The position numbers and the translations under genes are program-made. DNA of 64,000 bases from Luteibacter sp. dw_328 (GTDB lineage: Bacteria > Pseudomonadota > Gammaproteobacteria > Xanthomonadales > Rhodanobacteraceae): contig NZ_JAAVUW010000001.1 in assembly GCF_018449605.1 (NCBI RefSeq), forward strand, positions 62,001-126,000, given 5' to 3'. How positions within the stretch are numbered: the first letter of the stretch is position 1; each line of letters opens with the position of its first letter. Positions 1 through 8,329 of this stretch are shown piece by piece. A model generated the notes under the pieces. That model was not told where the DNA came from, did no database searches, and worked only from the letters and a program-made list of their open reading frames with translations.

Positions 1-2
1 CT

Positions 3-1007
3 GCCAAGCTCGACCAGTTCTTCAGCACGCCGGGCAAGTACGACGTTGGCGATTACGGCGACGTGATCCACGAGATGCTCGAGGCACGCGACGTCCGCAT
101 GGGCCAGTACGGTCATTCGAACCAGCCCTCGCATCACATCATCTGGATGTACGACGAAGCCGGCCAGCCGTGGAAGACGCAGGACAAGCTGCGCGACGCG
201 GTGTCCCGCCTCTATGTGGGCAGCGAGATCGGCCAGGGCTATCCGGGTGACGAAGACAACGGCGAGATGTCGGCATGGTGGCTGTTTGGCGCCGCCGGTT
301 TCTATCCGCTGCGCATGGGCACGCCGGAGTACGTCATCGGTGCGCCGCACTTCCCGCACATGAGTCTTCGTCTGGAAGGTGGTGCGACGATCGACATCAA
401 GGCGCCGGGCGTGAGCGACACGAACCGCTACGTGCAGTCGCTGACGGTCAACGGCCAGCCGTGGAACAAGCTGACCCTGCCGCACGAACTGCTGGCGAAG
501 GGTGCGACGCTCGAGTTCACCATGGGGCCGACGCCGTCGACGTGGGGAACCGGTGCGGATGCGCTGCCGGCTTCGATCAGCGCCGAAGGCAGTAAGCCAG
601 CGCCGCTGGTCGACCTGACGAGCGAGGGCGGCAAGGCCTTCGGTTCATTGAAGGGCGCCGAGTTGGACAAGCTGTTCGACAACACCTCCGATACCTCGGC
701 GCATCTGGCCGCGAAGGACGCTGTGGTCGGCTGGCACTTCGATCATCCGGTGACGGTGGAGATGCTCACCCTGACCTCGGGCGCCAAACCGGGCGATGCC
801 TCGGGCTGGGTGCTCGAAGGGTCGACCGACGGCAAGCACTACAAGGCGGTCGACAAGCGCGAGGGTGAAAGCTGGCCGTGGCGCTTGCAGACGAGGGCGT
901 TCGCTGTCGGCACGCCGGGCGCGTATGCCTGGTACCGCCTGCGTCTCGTTTCCGCTGATACGACCGGGCTGGATCTGAGCGAGGTCGAGTTCCTCGGCCA
1001 CCGCTGA
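3..1007 (+). CDS. GH92 alpha-mannosidase family protein, C-terminal part (5' end outside window)
   Basis: The reading frame is open from the first bases, so the gene begins upstream; 334 residues are visible. The first ~170 visible residues carry GH92 hallmarks: a GQYGHSNQPSHH segment, AGQPWKTQ, and GYPGDEDNGEMSAWW, whose acidic residues correspond to the catalytic base region of the family. A C-terminal region (roughly 600-1000) has the look of an F5/8 type C (discoidin-like) carbohydrate-binding domain, ending WYRLRLVSADTTG...EVEFLG. GH92 enzymes are calcium-dependent exo-mannosidases, usually periplasmic or secreted. The signal peptide and the EGN motif carrying the general acid are outside the window. 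The usual GNEPSHH motif reads SNQPSHH here, which may mark a particular GH92 subgroup. Family assignment is firm; substrate is unknown. Confidence 0.88.
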   Translation, partial: AKLDQFFSTPGKYDVGDYGDVIHEMLEARDVRMGQYGHSNQPSHHIIWMYDEAGQPWKTQDKLRDAVSRLYVGSEIGQGYPGDEDNGEMSAWWLFGAAGFYPLRMGTPEYVIGAPHFPHMSLRLEGGATIDIKAPGVSDTNRYVQSLTVNGQPWNKLTLPHELLAKGATLEFTMGPTPSTWGTGADALPASISAEGSKPAPLVDLTSEGGKAFGSLKGAELDKLFDNTSDTSAHLAAKDAVVGWHFDHPVTVEMLTLTSGAKPGDASGWVLEGSTDGKHYKAVDKREGESWPWRLQTRAFAVGTPGAYAWYRLRLVSADTTGLDLSEVEFLGHR

Positions 1008-1024
1008 GAGGTTCGCTCTCTCTC

Positions 1025-1112
1025 TGTAGGAGCCGATTCATCGGCGATGGGTGCTCGCGGTAACCTGCAGCACCCCTCTCCGCAGGGATCGCCGCTGAAG
1101 CGGCTCCCACAG
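1025..1112. repeat. REP pair (inverted)
   Basis: A plus-oriented REP (GTAGGAG, palindrome GCCGATTCATCGGC, GAT) at 1026-1048 faces a minus-oriented REP with the alternative palindrome GCCGCTGAAGCGGC at 1088-1111. It lies in the gap after the GH92 gene. A short hairpin (GCCTCC/GGAGGC, 1120-1136) follows. Confidence 0.9.
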
Positions 1113-1185
1113 TAAAGCTGCCTCCTGGAGGGAGGCTGTCTGCCACAAGTGTTAAGGGCGCCTCAGTCCCCATGGCGGGCCCTGC

Positions 1186-1191
1186 TATGAT
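1186..1191 (+). promoter_or_regulatory. Possible -10 element for the exbB-lpxK operon
   Basis: TATGAT preceded by TGC lies 33 bases before the GTG start of exbB and is followed by a GC-rich stretch. No convincing -35 hexamer is visible at the expected distance, so this is a weak call. Confidence 0.3.
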
Positions 1192-1223
1192 GCCCGCCTG
1201 ACTTTTGTTCATCCGGGGTTGAC

Positions 1224-1883
1224 GTGCTCGAGATCCTTCTGGCTGGCGGCTGGGCTTTGCTGCCGATCCTCATTTGTTCCTTTGTTGCGCTCGCGATCAT
1301 CCTCGAGCGTTTCTGGGCATTGCGCCGTTCGTCCGTGTTTCCGCCGGGCCTGGGCGCTGAAGTGCGGGAGTGGGCGCGATCCGCCTCGCTCGACGCCTCC
1401 CACCTCGAAGCCCTCGAGAAAGGCTCCCCGCTGGGTGAACTGTTCGCCGGCGCCCTTGCCGTGCGCGACCGTCCGCGCGAGCTGATCAAAGAGCGCATCG
1501 AGGACACCGGTCGCCATGTGGTCCATCGCATGGAGCGCTACCTCAACACGCTCGGCACCGTGGCCCTCATCGGCCCGCTGCTCGGCCTGCTCGGTACCGT
1601 CATCGGCCTCATCCGCATGTTCATGGGTGTGATGGCCGGCGGCATCGGCGATCCGACCAAGATGGCCGGTGGTATCGGCGAGGCGCTGATCTGCACGGCG
1701 TTCGGCCTGGTCGTGTCGATCCCGGCTTACGTGCTGCATCGTTATTTCCGTTCCAAAGTGGGCGGCTATGTCGTGCAGATGGAAAAGGAAGCCACGGCGC
1801 TGCTGGACGACCTGTCCGCGCCGCGCCCGGCACCGCGCCGTCGCACCGCCGCGTCGGAAGCCGCTACCTCGCAGGCTGGCTGA
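1224..1883 (+). CDS. exbB: MotA/TolQ/ExbB proton channel family protein
   Basis: This 219-residue inner-membrane protein of the TolQ/ExbB family forms, with its ExbD partner, a proton-driven motor. Three membrane segments are visible: around residues 8-28, 110-135 (ALIGPLLGLLGTVIGLIRMF) and 150-172 (ALICTAFGLVVSIPAYVL), the last two in the conserved MotA/TolQ/ExbB region. The start is a GTG, with a GGGG stretch about five bases upstream and no better in-frame ATG. exbD follows after three bases, then msbA and lpxK, so the four are probably one operon. The same order (exbB-exbD-msbA-lpxK) occurs in related genera. The exact partner system (TonB-like, Tol-like or a dedicated motor) cannot be told from sequence, and no tonB is adjacent. 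Confidence 0.9.
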   Translation: MLEILLAGGWALLPILICSFVALAIILERFWALRRSSVFPPGLGAEVREWARSASLDASHLEALEKGSPLGELFAGALAVRDRPRELIKERIEDTGRHVVHRMERYLNTLGTVALIGPLLGLLGTVIGLIRMFMGVMAGGIGDPTKMAGGIGEALICTAFGLVVSIPAYVLHRYFRSKVGGYVVQMEKEATALLDDLSAPRPAPRRRTAASEAATSQAG

Positions 1884-1886
1884 TCC

Positions 1887-2315
1887 ATGCGCATCGGTTC
1901 CCGTCGCGAGGACGATTTCGAGATCAACGTCATTTCGTTGATCGACGTGCTGCTGACCCTGCTGATGTTCTTCGTGCTCAGCACCACCTTCGTAGAGCAC
2001 TCCCGGCTGAAGGTCAACCTGCCCAAGGCCGACAGCCAGGCGCGCGAGTCCACGGACAACGCGCTCACCCTGGTCGTCGATCGTGACGGTCACTACTCGG
2101 TCGGCAGCGACGAAGTGCTGGGCGAGGGCATCGAGCCGCTCAAGGCGACCATCGAGCGCGTCGCCGGTAACGACCGCGATCGCCTCGTGGTGATCCGCGC
2201 CGATGCGATGACGCCGCACCAGAACGTGGTTCGCGCGATGGATGCGCTCGGCCAGGTGGGCTTTACCCGACTGTCGATCGCGACCACGCCGAGCGAGACG
2301 GATCCGGCCCGGTGA
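1887..2315 (+). CDS. exbD: ExbD/TolR family biopolymer transport protein
   Basis: This 142-residue protein has a short basic N-terminus, one membrane segment (about residues 13-36, INVISLIDVLLTLLMFFVLS) and a periplasmic domain. Asp20 inside the segment is the conserved protonatable residue of the ExbD/TolR family. The start lies three bases after exbB and the stop overlaps the msbA start by four bases, indicating translational coupling. It forms the proton-motor complex with the upstream ExbB. The location beside lipid A export genes suggests an envelope role, but that is inference. Confidence 0.93.
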   Translation: MRIGSRREDDFEINVISLIDVLLTLLMFFVLSTTFVEHSRLKVNLPKADSQARESTDNALTLVVDRDGHYSVGSDEVLGEGIEPLKATIERVAGNDRDRLVVIRADAMTPHQNVVRAMDALGQVGFTRLSIATTPSETDPAR

Positions 2316-4084
2316 GCAAGGAAAAAGTCTCGGTCTGGGACGCCAAGACCTGGCAGACCTATAAGCGCCTGCTCGGTTACACGCGTCGCTTCCGTACCGC
2401 GGGCCTCATCGCCGTCCTCGGCATGATCATCGACCCGGCATGCCTGTCGCTTTTCACCAGCTTGCTCAAGACCCTGGTCGACAAGATCTTCGTCGAGAAG
2501 GATCCCTACACGATCTTCTGGATGCCGATCTGGATCATCGTGATCTTTGCCATACGCGGCATCGCGTCCTATGCGACGGACTACGGCATCGCCTACGTGG
2601 GTCGTAACGTGGTGCAGGCCATGCGTATCGATGTCTTCGCATCGTACCTGCGCCTGCCGGCGACCTTCTTCGCCAAGGAGCCGTCGGGCCAGCAGATCTC
2701 GCGCATCACCTATACCAGTGAGCAGGTCGCCTCGGCCTCGGCGGATTCGCTGAAGGTAGCCATCACCGAAGGTCTCACGGTCGTCGGCATGCTCTGCGTC
2801 ATGCTGTACTGGAGTGCTTATCTCGCGATGGCACTGCTCGTGCTGGTGCCTTGCGTGGTGGTGATCGTCACGGTGATCAGTCGCCGTTACCGCAAGATCA
2901 GCAAGCGCATCCAGGGCAACATGGGCACCGTGACCAGTGCCGTCGAAGAAGCGGTCGCGGCCAATCGCGAAGTGCGCATCTACGGCGGGCAGGCGCGCGA
3001 AGGCGATCGCTTCGGCGAAATCGCCGAACGTCAGCGCCGCCTCAACCTCAAGGTCTCCGCGACCAGCGCCGCCTCCAGCGCCACGATCCAGACGGTCGGC
3101 GCGGTGGCGCTTGCCACCCTGGTGTTCCTCGGCTCGCGCCCGGGTGTCATCGAGACGATCACCCCCGGCATCTTCACCGCCGTGCTCACGGCCATGGGCG
3201 GTATGCTTCCCTCGCTGAAGCGTCTGGCCGGCATCCAGGCCAGCCTGCAGAAGGGTGTGACGGCGGCCGAAGACCTGTTCGAGATCATCGACACGCCGGC
3301 GGAAATCGACACCGGCACGGAAGACCTCGTTCGCACCAAGGGCGACATCCGTTTCGAGAACATCCACCTGGTGTACGAGCGCAACAACCACGTCGCCCTG
3401 CGTGGCGTGGATCTGGTCTGCAAGCCCGGTACGGTGACGGCCCTGGTGGGACGCTCCGGTAGCGGCAAGTCCAGCCTGGTCAGTCTGCTGCCGCGTTTCT
3501 ACCAGCCGACCGAGGGCCGCATCCTCGTCGACGGTCGCGATTACTCGCAGTACACGCTGCCCTCGCTGCGCCGTCAGATCGCCTGGGTGGGCCAGAACGT
3601 GGTGCTCTTCGACGACACCGTGGCCGCCAACATCGCCTACGGCGAAATGGCTGGCGCCTCGGAAGCCGACATCACCGCGGCAGCGAAGGCCGCGAACGCC
3701 ATGGAGTTCATCGAGCGCCTGCCCGAAGGCCTGCAGACGCAGATCGGGCAGGGCGGTAACTCGCTCTCCGGTGGCCAGCGCCAGCGTATCGCCATCGCCC
3801 GCGCCATCCTCAAGAACGCACCGATCCTCGTCCTCGACGAGGCGACCAGCGCGCTCGATACCGAGTCGGAACGCCTGATCCAGGACGCGCTCACACGCCT
3901 CATGCGCGACCGCACCACGCTGGTGATCGCCCATCGCCTCTCGACCATCGAGCACGCCGACCAGATCGCCGTCATGGACCAGGGCAGGGTCATCGAGCTC
4001 GGCACGCACCGCGAACTGCTCGACATCGGCGGCCAGTATTCGGCCCTGCACCGCATGCAGTTCCACGAGCAAGCGGCGAGCTAA
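2312..4084 (+). CDS. msbA: Lipid A export permease/ATP-binding protein MsbA
   Basis: This 590-residue half-transporter flips core-lipid A across the inner membrane. An N-terminal six-helix ABC exporter domain (about residues 20-315) precedes a nucleotide-binding domain with Walker A GRSGSGKSS (about 380), signature LSGGQRQR (about 484) and Walker B ILVLDEATSALD (about 505), plus an H-loop IAHRLST. The GTG start overlaps the exbD stop (GTGA). lpxK follows after three bases, matching the common msbA-lpxK pairing. Length agrees with the family (about 580-600 residues). A long minus-strand frame across this gene is a codon-bias shadow. Confidence 0.96.
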   Translation: MSKEKVSVWDAKTWQTYKRLLGYTRRFRTAGLIAVLGMIIDPACLSLFTSLLKTLVDKIFVEKDPYTIFWMPIWIIVIFAIRGIASYATDYGIAYVGRNVVQAMRIDVFASYLRLPATFFAKEPSGQQISRITYTSEQVASASADSLKVAITEGLTVVGMLCVMLYWSAYLAMALLVLVPCVVVIVTVISRRYRKISKRIQGNMGTVTSAVEEAVAANREVRIYGGQAREGDRFGEIAERQRRLNLKVSATSAASSATIQTVGAVALATLVFLGSRPGVIETITPGIFTAVLTAMGGMLPSLKRLAGIQASLQKGVTAAEDLFEIIDTPAEIDTGTEDLVRTKGDIRFENIHLVYERNNHVALRGVDLVCKPGTVTALVGRSGSGKSSLVSLLPRFYQPTEGRILVDGRDYSQYTLPSLRRQIAWVGQNVVLFDDTVAANIAYGEMAGASEADITAAAKAANAMEFIERLPEGLQTQIGQGGNSLSGGQRQRIAIARAILKNAPILVLDEATSALDTESERLIQDALTRLMRDRTTLVIAHRLSTIEHADQIAVMDQGRVIELGTHRELLDIGGQYSALHRMQFHEQAAS

Positions 4085-4087
4085 GCG

Positions 4088-5089
4088 GTGGGCCTCGGCG
4101 CCTCACTGCAGCGACATTGGTACGGCGGCGGGAAGCCGCCGCTCTGGACGCGTCCGCTGGAGGTGTTTTACGGGGCTGTTGTGCGGCGTCGTGCGGCAGG
4201 CTTTCGCAACGATCCTTCGGCGGTGATTCGGCTTTCCGTGCCGGTCGTGGTCGTCGGCAATATCACCATTGGCGGTACCGGCAAAACGCCGCTGATCGTG
4301 GCGTTGGCTGAAGCGATGTCGGCGCGGGGTTTCGTTCCGGGTGTCGTGAGTCGCGGCTATGGCGGTAGCGAGCGTGGGCCCTATCTGCTCACGGGCCAGG
4401 ACGACCCTGCGAAGGTCGGCGATGAGCCTAGTCTCATTCGTCAGAGTGGCGTACCCGTGGCTATTGGGCGCGAGCGTCCGGAAGCGGCGCAGTTGCTTAT
4501 AGACGCCGGATGCAATCTCATTCTTGCCGACGATGGATTACAGCATCATCGTCTGGGTCGCGATGTCGAGATCTGTGTAATCGATGGTGAGCGTCGGCTG
4601 GGGAACGGTCATCTGCTTCCGGCCGGGCCGTTGCGCGAGCCGGCGAGCCGCCTCGCCGATGTCGACTTCGTTGTGGTCAACAGCGGCACGCCAGCCGGAG
4701 CGGAGATCGGTATGGCACTGGAAGGTGGCGTCGCGATCAATATGGCGGATCCGTCGCTGACCGCCCCACTGGCGGACTTCGCAGGACGCCCCGCACATGC
4801 CGTCGCAGGCATCGGCAATCCCGCACGTTTCTTCAGCAGCCTTACGGCGCACGGCATTGCTGTGGATGGCCATCCTTTTGCAGACCACCATGCATTCACC
4901 CGCGACGATTTTACTTTCGCCGATGGTTGCCCCGTGCTGATGACGGACAAGGACGCGGTGAAGTGCCGCGACTTCGCACGGGCAAACTGGTGGCGTGTGC
5001 CGGTGCGTGCGGTGCTGCCCGAGTCGTTCTACGACGCGATAGCTGCCCGTGTGGGAGCCGCTTCAGCGGCGATAGCCAGGTCGCCGTAA
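4088..5089 (+). CDS. lpxK: Tetraacyldisaccharide 4'-kinase LpxK
   Basis: LpxK phosphorylates the 4' position of the lipid A disaccharide precursor at the inner membrane. The 333-residue product has the atypical P-loop GGTGKTP (about residues 62-68), the preceding VVVGNITIGG, and ILADDGLQHHRLGRD, a conserved LpxK motif. The start is GTG, three bases after msbA. The last dozen residues (ending GAASAAIARSP) are encoded by a REP element that runs from within the gene past its stop, so the C-terminal tail appears to be REP-derived. The kdsB/trm112-type genes that follow lpxK in many relatives are absent; a terminator and a convergent gene follow instead. Confidence 0.95.
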   Translation: MGLGASLQRHWYGGGKPPLWTRPLEVFYGAVVRRRAAGFRNDPSAVIRLSVPVVVVGNITIGGTGKTPLIVALAEAMSARGFVPGVVSRGYGGSERGPYLLTGQDDPAKVGDEPSLIRQSGVPVAIGRERPEAAQLLIDAGCNLILADDGLQHHRLGRDVEICVIDGERRLGNGHLLPAGPLREPASRLADVDFVVVNSGTPAGAEIGMALEGGVAINMADPSLTAPLADFAGRPAHAVAGIGNPARFFSSLTAHGIAVDGHPFADHHAFTRDDFTFADGCPVLMTDKDAVKCRDFARANWWRVPVRAVLPESFYDAIAARVGAASAAIARSP

Positions 5090-5119
5090 CCCCATCGCCG
5101 GCATAGCCGGCTCCCACAG
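5049..5119. repeat. REP pair overlapping the lpxK 3' end
   Basis: A plus-oriented REP with palindrome GCCGCTTCAGCGGC begins inside lpxK; a minus-oriented copy with palindrome GCCGGCATAGCCGGC ends at 5119. The two arms use different stem sequences but the same GTGGGAG flank. Confidence 0.88.
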
Positions 5120-5120
5120 A

Positions 5121-5146
5121 AAAGGCCGGCCCGAAGGCCGGCCTTT
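5121..5146. terminator. Bidirectional terminator between lpxK and the glycine-zipper gene
   Basis: There is a perfect 11-bp inverted repeat AAAGGCCGGCC / GGCCGGCCTTT with a four-base CGAA loop. A-tract and T-tract ends are present on both strands, fitting the convergent genes on either side. Confidence 0.85.
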
Positions 5147-5165
5147 CATTGAAACACCCAGGCGC

Positions 5166-5615
5166 TTACTGCACGCGCTGGACGTTACCCTTTTCGTCTA
5201 CCACCACGATGTCACCCGTGCGGATAGACGAGGCATCGGCGACCTGGACATTCGTGTAACCGCCGCCGCCCATCTTCAGGCGCAGGGTGTAGCTCTCGCT
5301 GCCGCCGCCCTTGCCGATGGCGTTACCGGCGAAGCCGCCGCCGACCGCGCCGGCGACCGTAGCGACCTTGCGTCCGTTGCCGCGGCCGACCTGGTTGCCC
5401 AGGACGCCGCCGGCGATGGCACCGATCACCGCGCCTGCCGTGCCGTGGTCACGGCCCTGGACGACGTTGCGCTCGATACTCTGCACCACACCGCACTGGT
5501 CGCAGCGGACATAGATGCCGTCGGACCGGGTAATCGTGGCGGCCGAAACGGGGGCGACTGCCGCGGTGGCGAGCAGGGCGGCCATCGGGATGCCGAGGAC
5601 GGTCTTGAAATTCAT
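5166..5615 (-). CDS. Secreted glycine-zipper 2TM domain protein
   Basis: This 149-residue protein starts with a signal peptide (about residues 1-26, MNFKTVLGIPMAALLATAAV, cleavage after VSA). A central glycine-zipper region follows (about 62-105, AGAVIGAIAGGVLGNQVGRG and AGAVGGGFAGNAIGKG), then a short beta-rich tail (VADASSIRTGDIVVVDEKGN). Such 2TM glycine-zipper proteins (related to SlyB/PcpY/Rick_17kDa types) sit in the outer membrane or periplasm; no lipobox is visible here. The ATG at 5615 is preceded by AAGGAGACCACC, a good ribosome site; the longer upstream frame has none. Function is unknown beyond envelope association. A Cys pair (CDQC) lies at about residues 38-41. Confidence 0.85.
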   Translation of the reverse strand: MNFKTVLGIPMAALLATAAVAPVSAATITRSDGIYVRCDQCGVVQSIERNVVQGRDHGTAGAVIGAIAGGVLGNQVGRGNGRKVATVAGAVGGGFAGNAIGKGGGSESYTLRLKMGGGGYTNVQVADASSIRTGDIVVVDEKGNVQRVQ

Positions 5616-5730
5616 GGTGGTCTCCTTTCGGGCGGCTGGCAGGGTTAGCCGCATGGGGAACAGTCTAAGCATGTCGGCTGAACGACGATGGAGCGATTCT
5701 GGCTTCACGCATTCCGTGGATACTAGGCGG

Positions 5731-7170
5731 ATGAGTACAGCCATCCTCTGGTTCCGCCGCGACCTGCGTCTTGCAGATAATCCCGCCCTTCATGCCGCCG
5801 TGGCTGCCCACGAAAAGGTGGTGCCGCTCTACGTCCACGCCCCCGACGAGGAGGGCGAATGGGCGCCCGGCGCGGCCAGTCGCTGGTGGCTGCATCACTC
5901 GCTCGACGCGCTCGACACCTCCCTGGGCCGGCATAAAGGCAGCCTGCAGATCCTGCAGGGCTCCAGCCTTGACGCCCTGCGCGCCGCCATCGAGGCCACC
6001 GGCGCGACAGTCGTCTACTTCAATCGCCTCTACGAACCGAAAGCGATCGCCCGCGACAAGGTGGTACGACGCGCGCTGGAAGCGGACGGCATCGAGGTCG
6101 CCTCGTTCAACGCCGCGCTCTGGTGTGAGCCCTGGGACATCGCCACCCAGCAGAACGAGCCCTACCGGGTGTTCACCCCGTTCTGGCGCAACCTGCGCAC
6201 GCGCATCGATGCGGTCGGCCCGGTCGAAGAACCGTCGACCCTGCACCTGGCAAAATTGCCGAAAACGTCGTCGCTCGACGCACTGGGCCTGATGCCGACG
6301 CTTGACTGGGCGAGCGGCTTCGCCGAATGGACGCCGGGCGAGCAGGGCGCGCAAGAGATGCTCGACCTCTTCGCCGACGATGCCGTGGGCCACTACGTGG
6401 AAGGTCGCGACATACCGGCCAGACACGGCACCTCGCGTCTCTCGCCACACCTGCATTTCGGCGAGATCTCGCCGCTCCAGGTGGCGGAGGGCCTGCGTGA
6501 GCGCGTCAAGAAACGAAAGAACGGCGCCGACGTCGAGCCTTACCTGCGTCAGCTCGGCTGGCGCGAGTTCGGTCACCATCTGCTGTATCACTTTCCGAAA
6601 ACGCCGAAGGAAAACTTCAATCCGAAGTTCAACGCTTTCCGCTGGGAAAAACGCGACGCGCATGCGCTCAAGCGCTGGAAAGAAGGCAAGACCGGGATCC
6701 CCCTCGTCGACGCCGGCATGCGCGAGTTATGGGCCACGGGCTGGATGCACAACCGCGTGCGCATGCTGGTGGCGAGCCTGCTGACGAAGAATCTTCGTCA
6801 GCACTGGCTGCTCGGCGAGAAATGGTTCTGGGACACGCTGGTCGATGCCGACCTGGCCAACAACGCGATGGGCTGGCAGTGGGTGGCCGGCAGTGGCGCG
6901 GATGCCGCACCGTATTTCCGCATCTTCAATCCGGTGACACAGTCGGAGAAATTCGACCCCGACGGCACGTATATCCGTCGGTGGGTGCCGGAGCTCGCGC
7001 ATGCAAAAGGTCGCCTCGTCCACGCGCCATGGGAGGACGAGGCCTTCCTGAAACAGTCGGGCTACCCGCGACCGCTGGTCGATCTCAGACGCAGCCGGGA
7101 TGAGGCGCTTACGGCGTATCAGTCGGTGCGGAGCGGTCCTTCAGGAGCAGGGCAAGCACCGGCGGAGTGA
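5731..7170 (+). CDS. phr: Deoxyribodipyrimidine photolyase (CPD photolyase)
   Basis: Light-driven repair of cyclobutane pyrimidine dimers using FAD. The 479-residue product opens with MSTAILWFRRDLRLADNPAL, the classical N-terminus of class I photolyases. The antenna domain spans about 5-130. The helical FAD domain contains TSRLSPHLHFGEISP, RQLGWREF, GIPLVDAGMRELWATGWMHNRVRM, and DADLANNAMGWQWVAGSGADAAPYFRIFNP. All are canonical DNA/FAD-binding motifs, so it should be catalytic. The start at 5731 matches family N-termini; the longer upstream frame overlaps the divergent glycine-zipper promoter. Its last 62 bases overlap the end of the convergent antiporter gene. Confidence 0.95.
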   Translation: MSTAILWFRRDLRLADNPALHAAVAAHEKVVPLYVHAPDEEGEWAPGAASRWWLHHSLDALDTSLGRHKGSLQILQGSSLDALRAAIEATGATVVYFNRLYEPKAIARDKVVRRALEADGIEVASFNAALWCEPWDIATQQNEPYRVFTPFWRNLRTRIDAVGPVEEPSTLHLAKLPKTSSLDALGLMPTLDWASGFAEWTPGEQGAQEMLDLFADDAVGHYVEGRDIPARHGTSRLSPHLHFGEISPLQVAEGLRERVKKRKNGADVEPYLRQLGWREFGHHLLYHFPKTPKENFNPKFNAFRWEKRDAHALKRWKEGKTGIPLVDAGMRELWATGWMHNRVRMLVASLLTKNLRQHWLLGEKWFWDTLVDADLANNAMGWQWVAGSGADAAPYFRIFNPVTQSEKFDPDGTYIRRWVPELAHAKGRLVHAPWEDEAFLKQSGYPRPLVDLRRSRDEALTAYQSVRSGPSGAGQAPAE

Positions 7171-8296
7171 CCATGGCCGTGAGCAGGGACATCGCGACGA
7201 TGACGGCGTAGATCGTTTCGTCGAAGACACCGGCCGCGAGCCCCAGTGACGCGATAACGACGCCTACCTCGCCCCGCGGCACCATGCCGAAGCCGACGAT
7301 CAGCGCACCGCGTCGGCCCAACGACATCGAGCCGAGGTAACCGCCGGCCAGCTTGGAGACGATGGCGATGACGGTGACCACGGCGAGCATGCCCAGCGCA
7401 CTCGCGTTGGCTAGTGCCGACAGGTTCACCTTGGCGCCGGTGACCACGAAGAAGAAGGGTGTGAGGAAGGCCAGCAAGGGTGCTGTCTGCTCCTCGAGCT
7501 GGTGTCGCTGGCTGGTCTCGGAGGCGATCATGCCGGCGAGGAAGGCGCCGATGATCGCGGCCAGGTGGAACTTCATCGACAGGAACGCGAGGCCCAGGCA
7601 CAGGGCCAGTACGATCGCCAGCGGCGACATCGGGTTGCTCGGCTTGTCCAGCCAGCCGGAACCGCGGCGCATGACCCGCGTGCCGCCCCAGCCGATCACG
7701 GCGACGAAGCCGATGGCACCGAGCAGCGTCCCGACCAGGCCGCCGATATCGACATCGCCGCCGCCTTGCAGCGACGACACGATGCCGAGCAGGAGCATGG
7801 CCAAGATGTCGTCGATCACGGCGGCGCCCAGGATTATCCGCGCTTCACGGCGTTGCAGTACACCCAGTTGCTGCAGCACGCGCGCGGTGATGCCGGCCGA
7901 GGTGGCGACGAAGGCGGCGGCGACGAACATCGAGCGGATCCAGTCGAAGCCGGAGCCATGCGCCCACACGGCGCCACACGCGAAGGGGATGATCACGCCG
8001 AGCACGCCGACCATGAAGGCACTCGCACCGACCTTCTTCAGATCGTCGAGCCGCGTTTCCAGGCCGACTGAGAAAAGGAGCAGGATGACGCCGATTTCCG
8101 CGAGGACATCCAGCGGGGTGCCGGTGGCGATATCCGGCACGCTGATCCAGCCCAGCGCTGAGGGACCGATCACGCAACCGGCGGCGATTTCGCCCACCAC
8201 GGCCGGCAAACGCAGGCGTTGCGCAATCTCGCCGCCGATCTGCGCGGCGACGAAGATGATGAAAAGGGTCAGCAGGATGCCTGCGGAATCGTGCAT
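7109..8296 (-). CDS. CPA2-family cation:proton antiporter
   Basis: This 395-residue integral membrane protein has about 11-13 hydrophobic segments over its whole length and belongs to the Na+/H+ exchanger (KefB/GerN-like, CPA2) family. The conserved pair Asp162-Asp163 in AAVIDDILAML is the ion-binding motif; the GVVPRGE-like motif reads GMVPRGEVGVVIAS. It lacks the C-terminal TrkA-N/RCK domain of full KefB proteins, so it is a transport-domain-only member. It probably exchanges Na+ or K+ for protons across the inner membrane. Its 3' end overlaps the photolyase gene by 62 bases on the opposite strand. Confidence 0.9.
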   Translation of the reverse strand: MHDSAGILLTLFIIFVAAQIGGEIAQRLRLPAVVGEIAAGCVIGPSALGWISVPDIATGTPLDVLAEIGVILLLFSVGLETRLDDLKKVGASAFMVGVLGVIIPFACGAVWAHGSGFDWIRSMFVAAAFVATSAGITARVLQQLGVLQRREARIILGAAVIDDILAMLLLGIVSSLQGGGDVDIGGLVGTLLGAIGFVAVIGWGGTRVMRRGSGWLDKPSNPMSPLAIVLALCLGLAFLSMKFHLAAIIGAFLAGMIASETSQRHQLEEQTAPLLAFLTPFFFVVTGAKVNLSALANASALGMLAVVTVIAIVSKLAGGYLGSMSLGRRGALIVGFGMVPRGEVGVVIASLGLAAGVFDETIYAVIVAMSLLTAMVTPPVLALLLKDRSAPTDTP

Positions 8297-8329
8297 GGGG
8301 TCACTCCTTGTCGTTCCCGAGGGTACCCT

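Noticed and set aside
2093-4072. 659-codon open frame on the minus strand across msbA
   Set aside because: It is antisense to a clear MsbA with all ABC motifs; its residue mix (His, Asp, Gly, Arg) is typical of shadow frames in GC-rich DNA.
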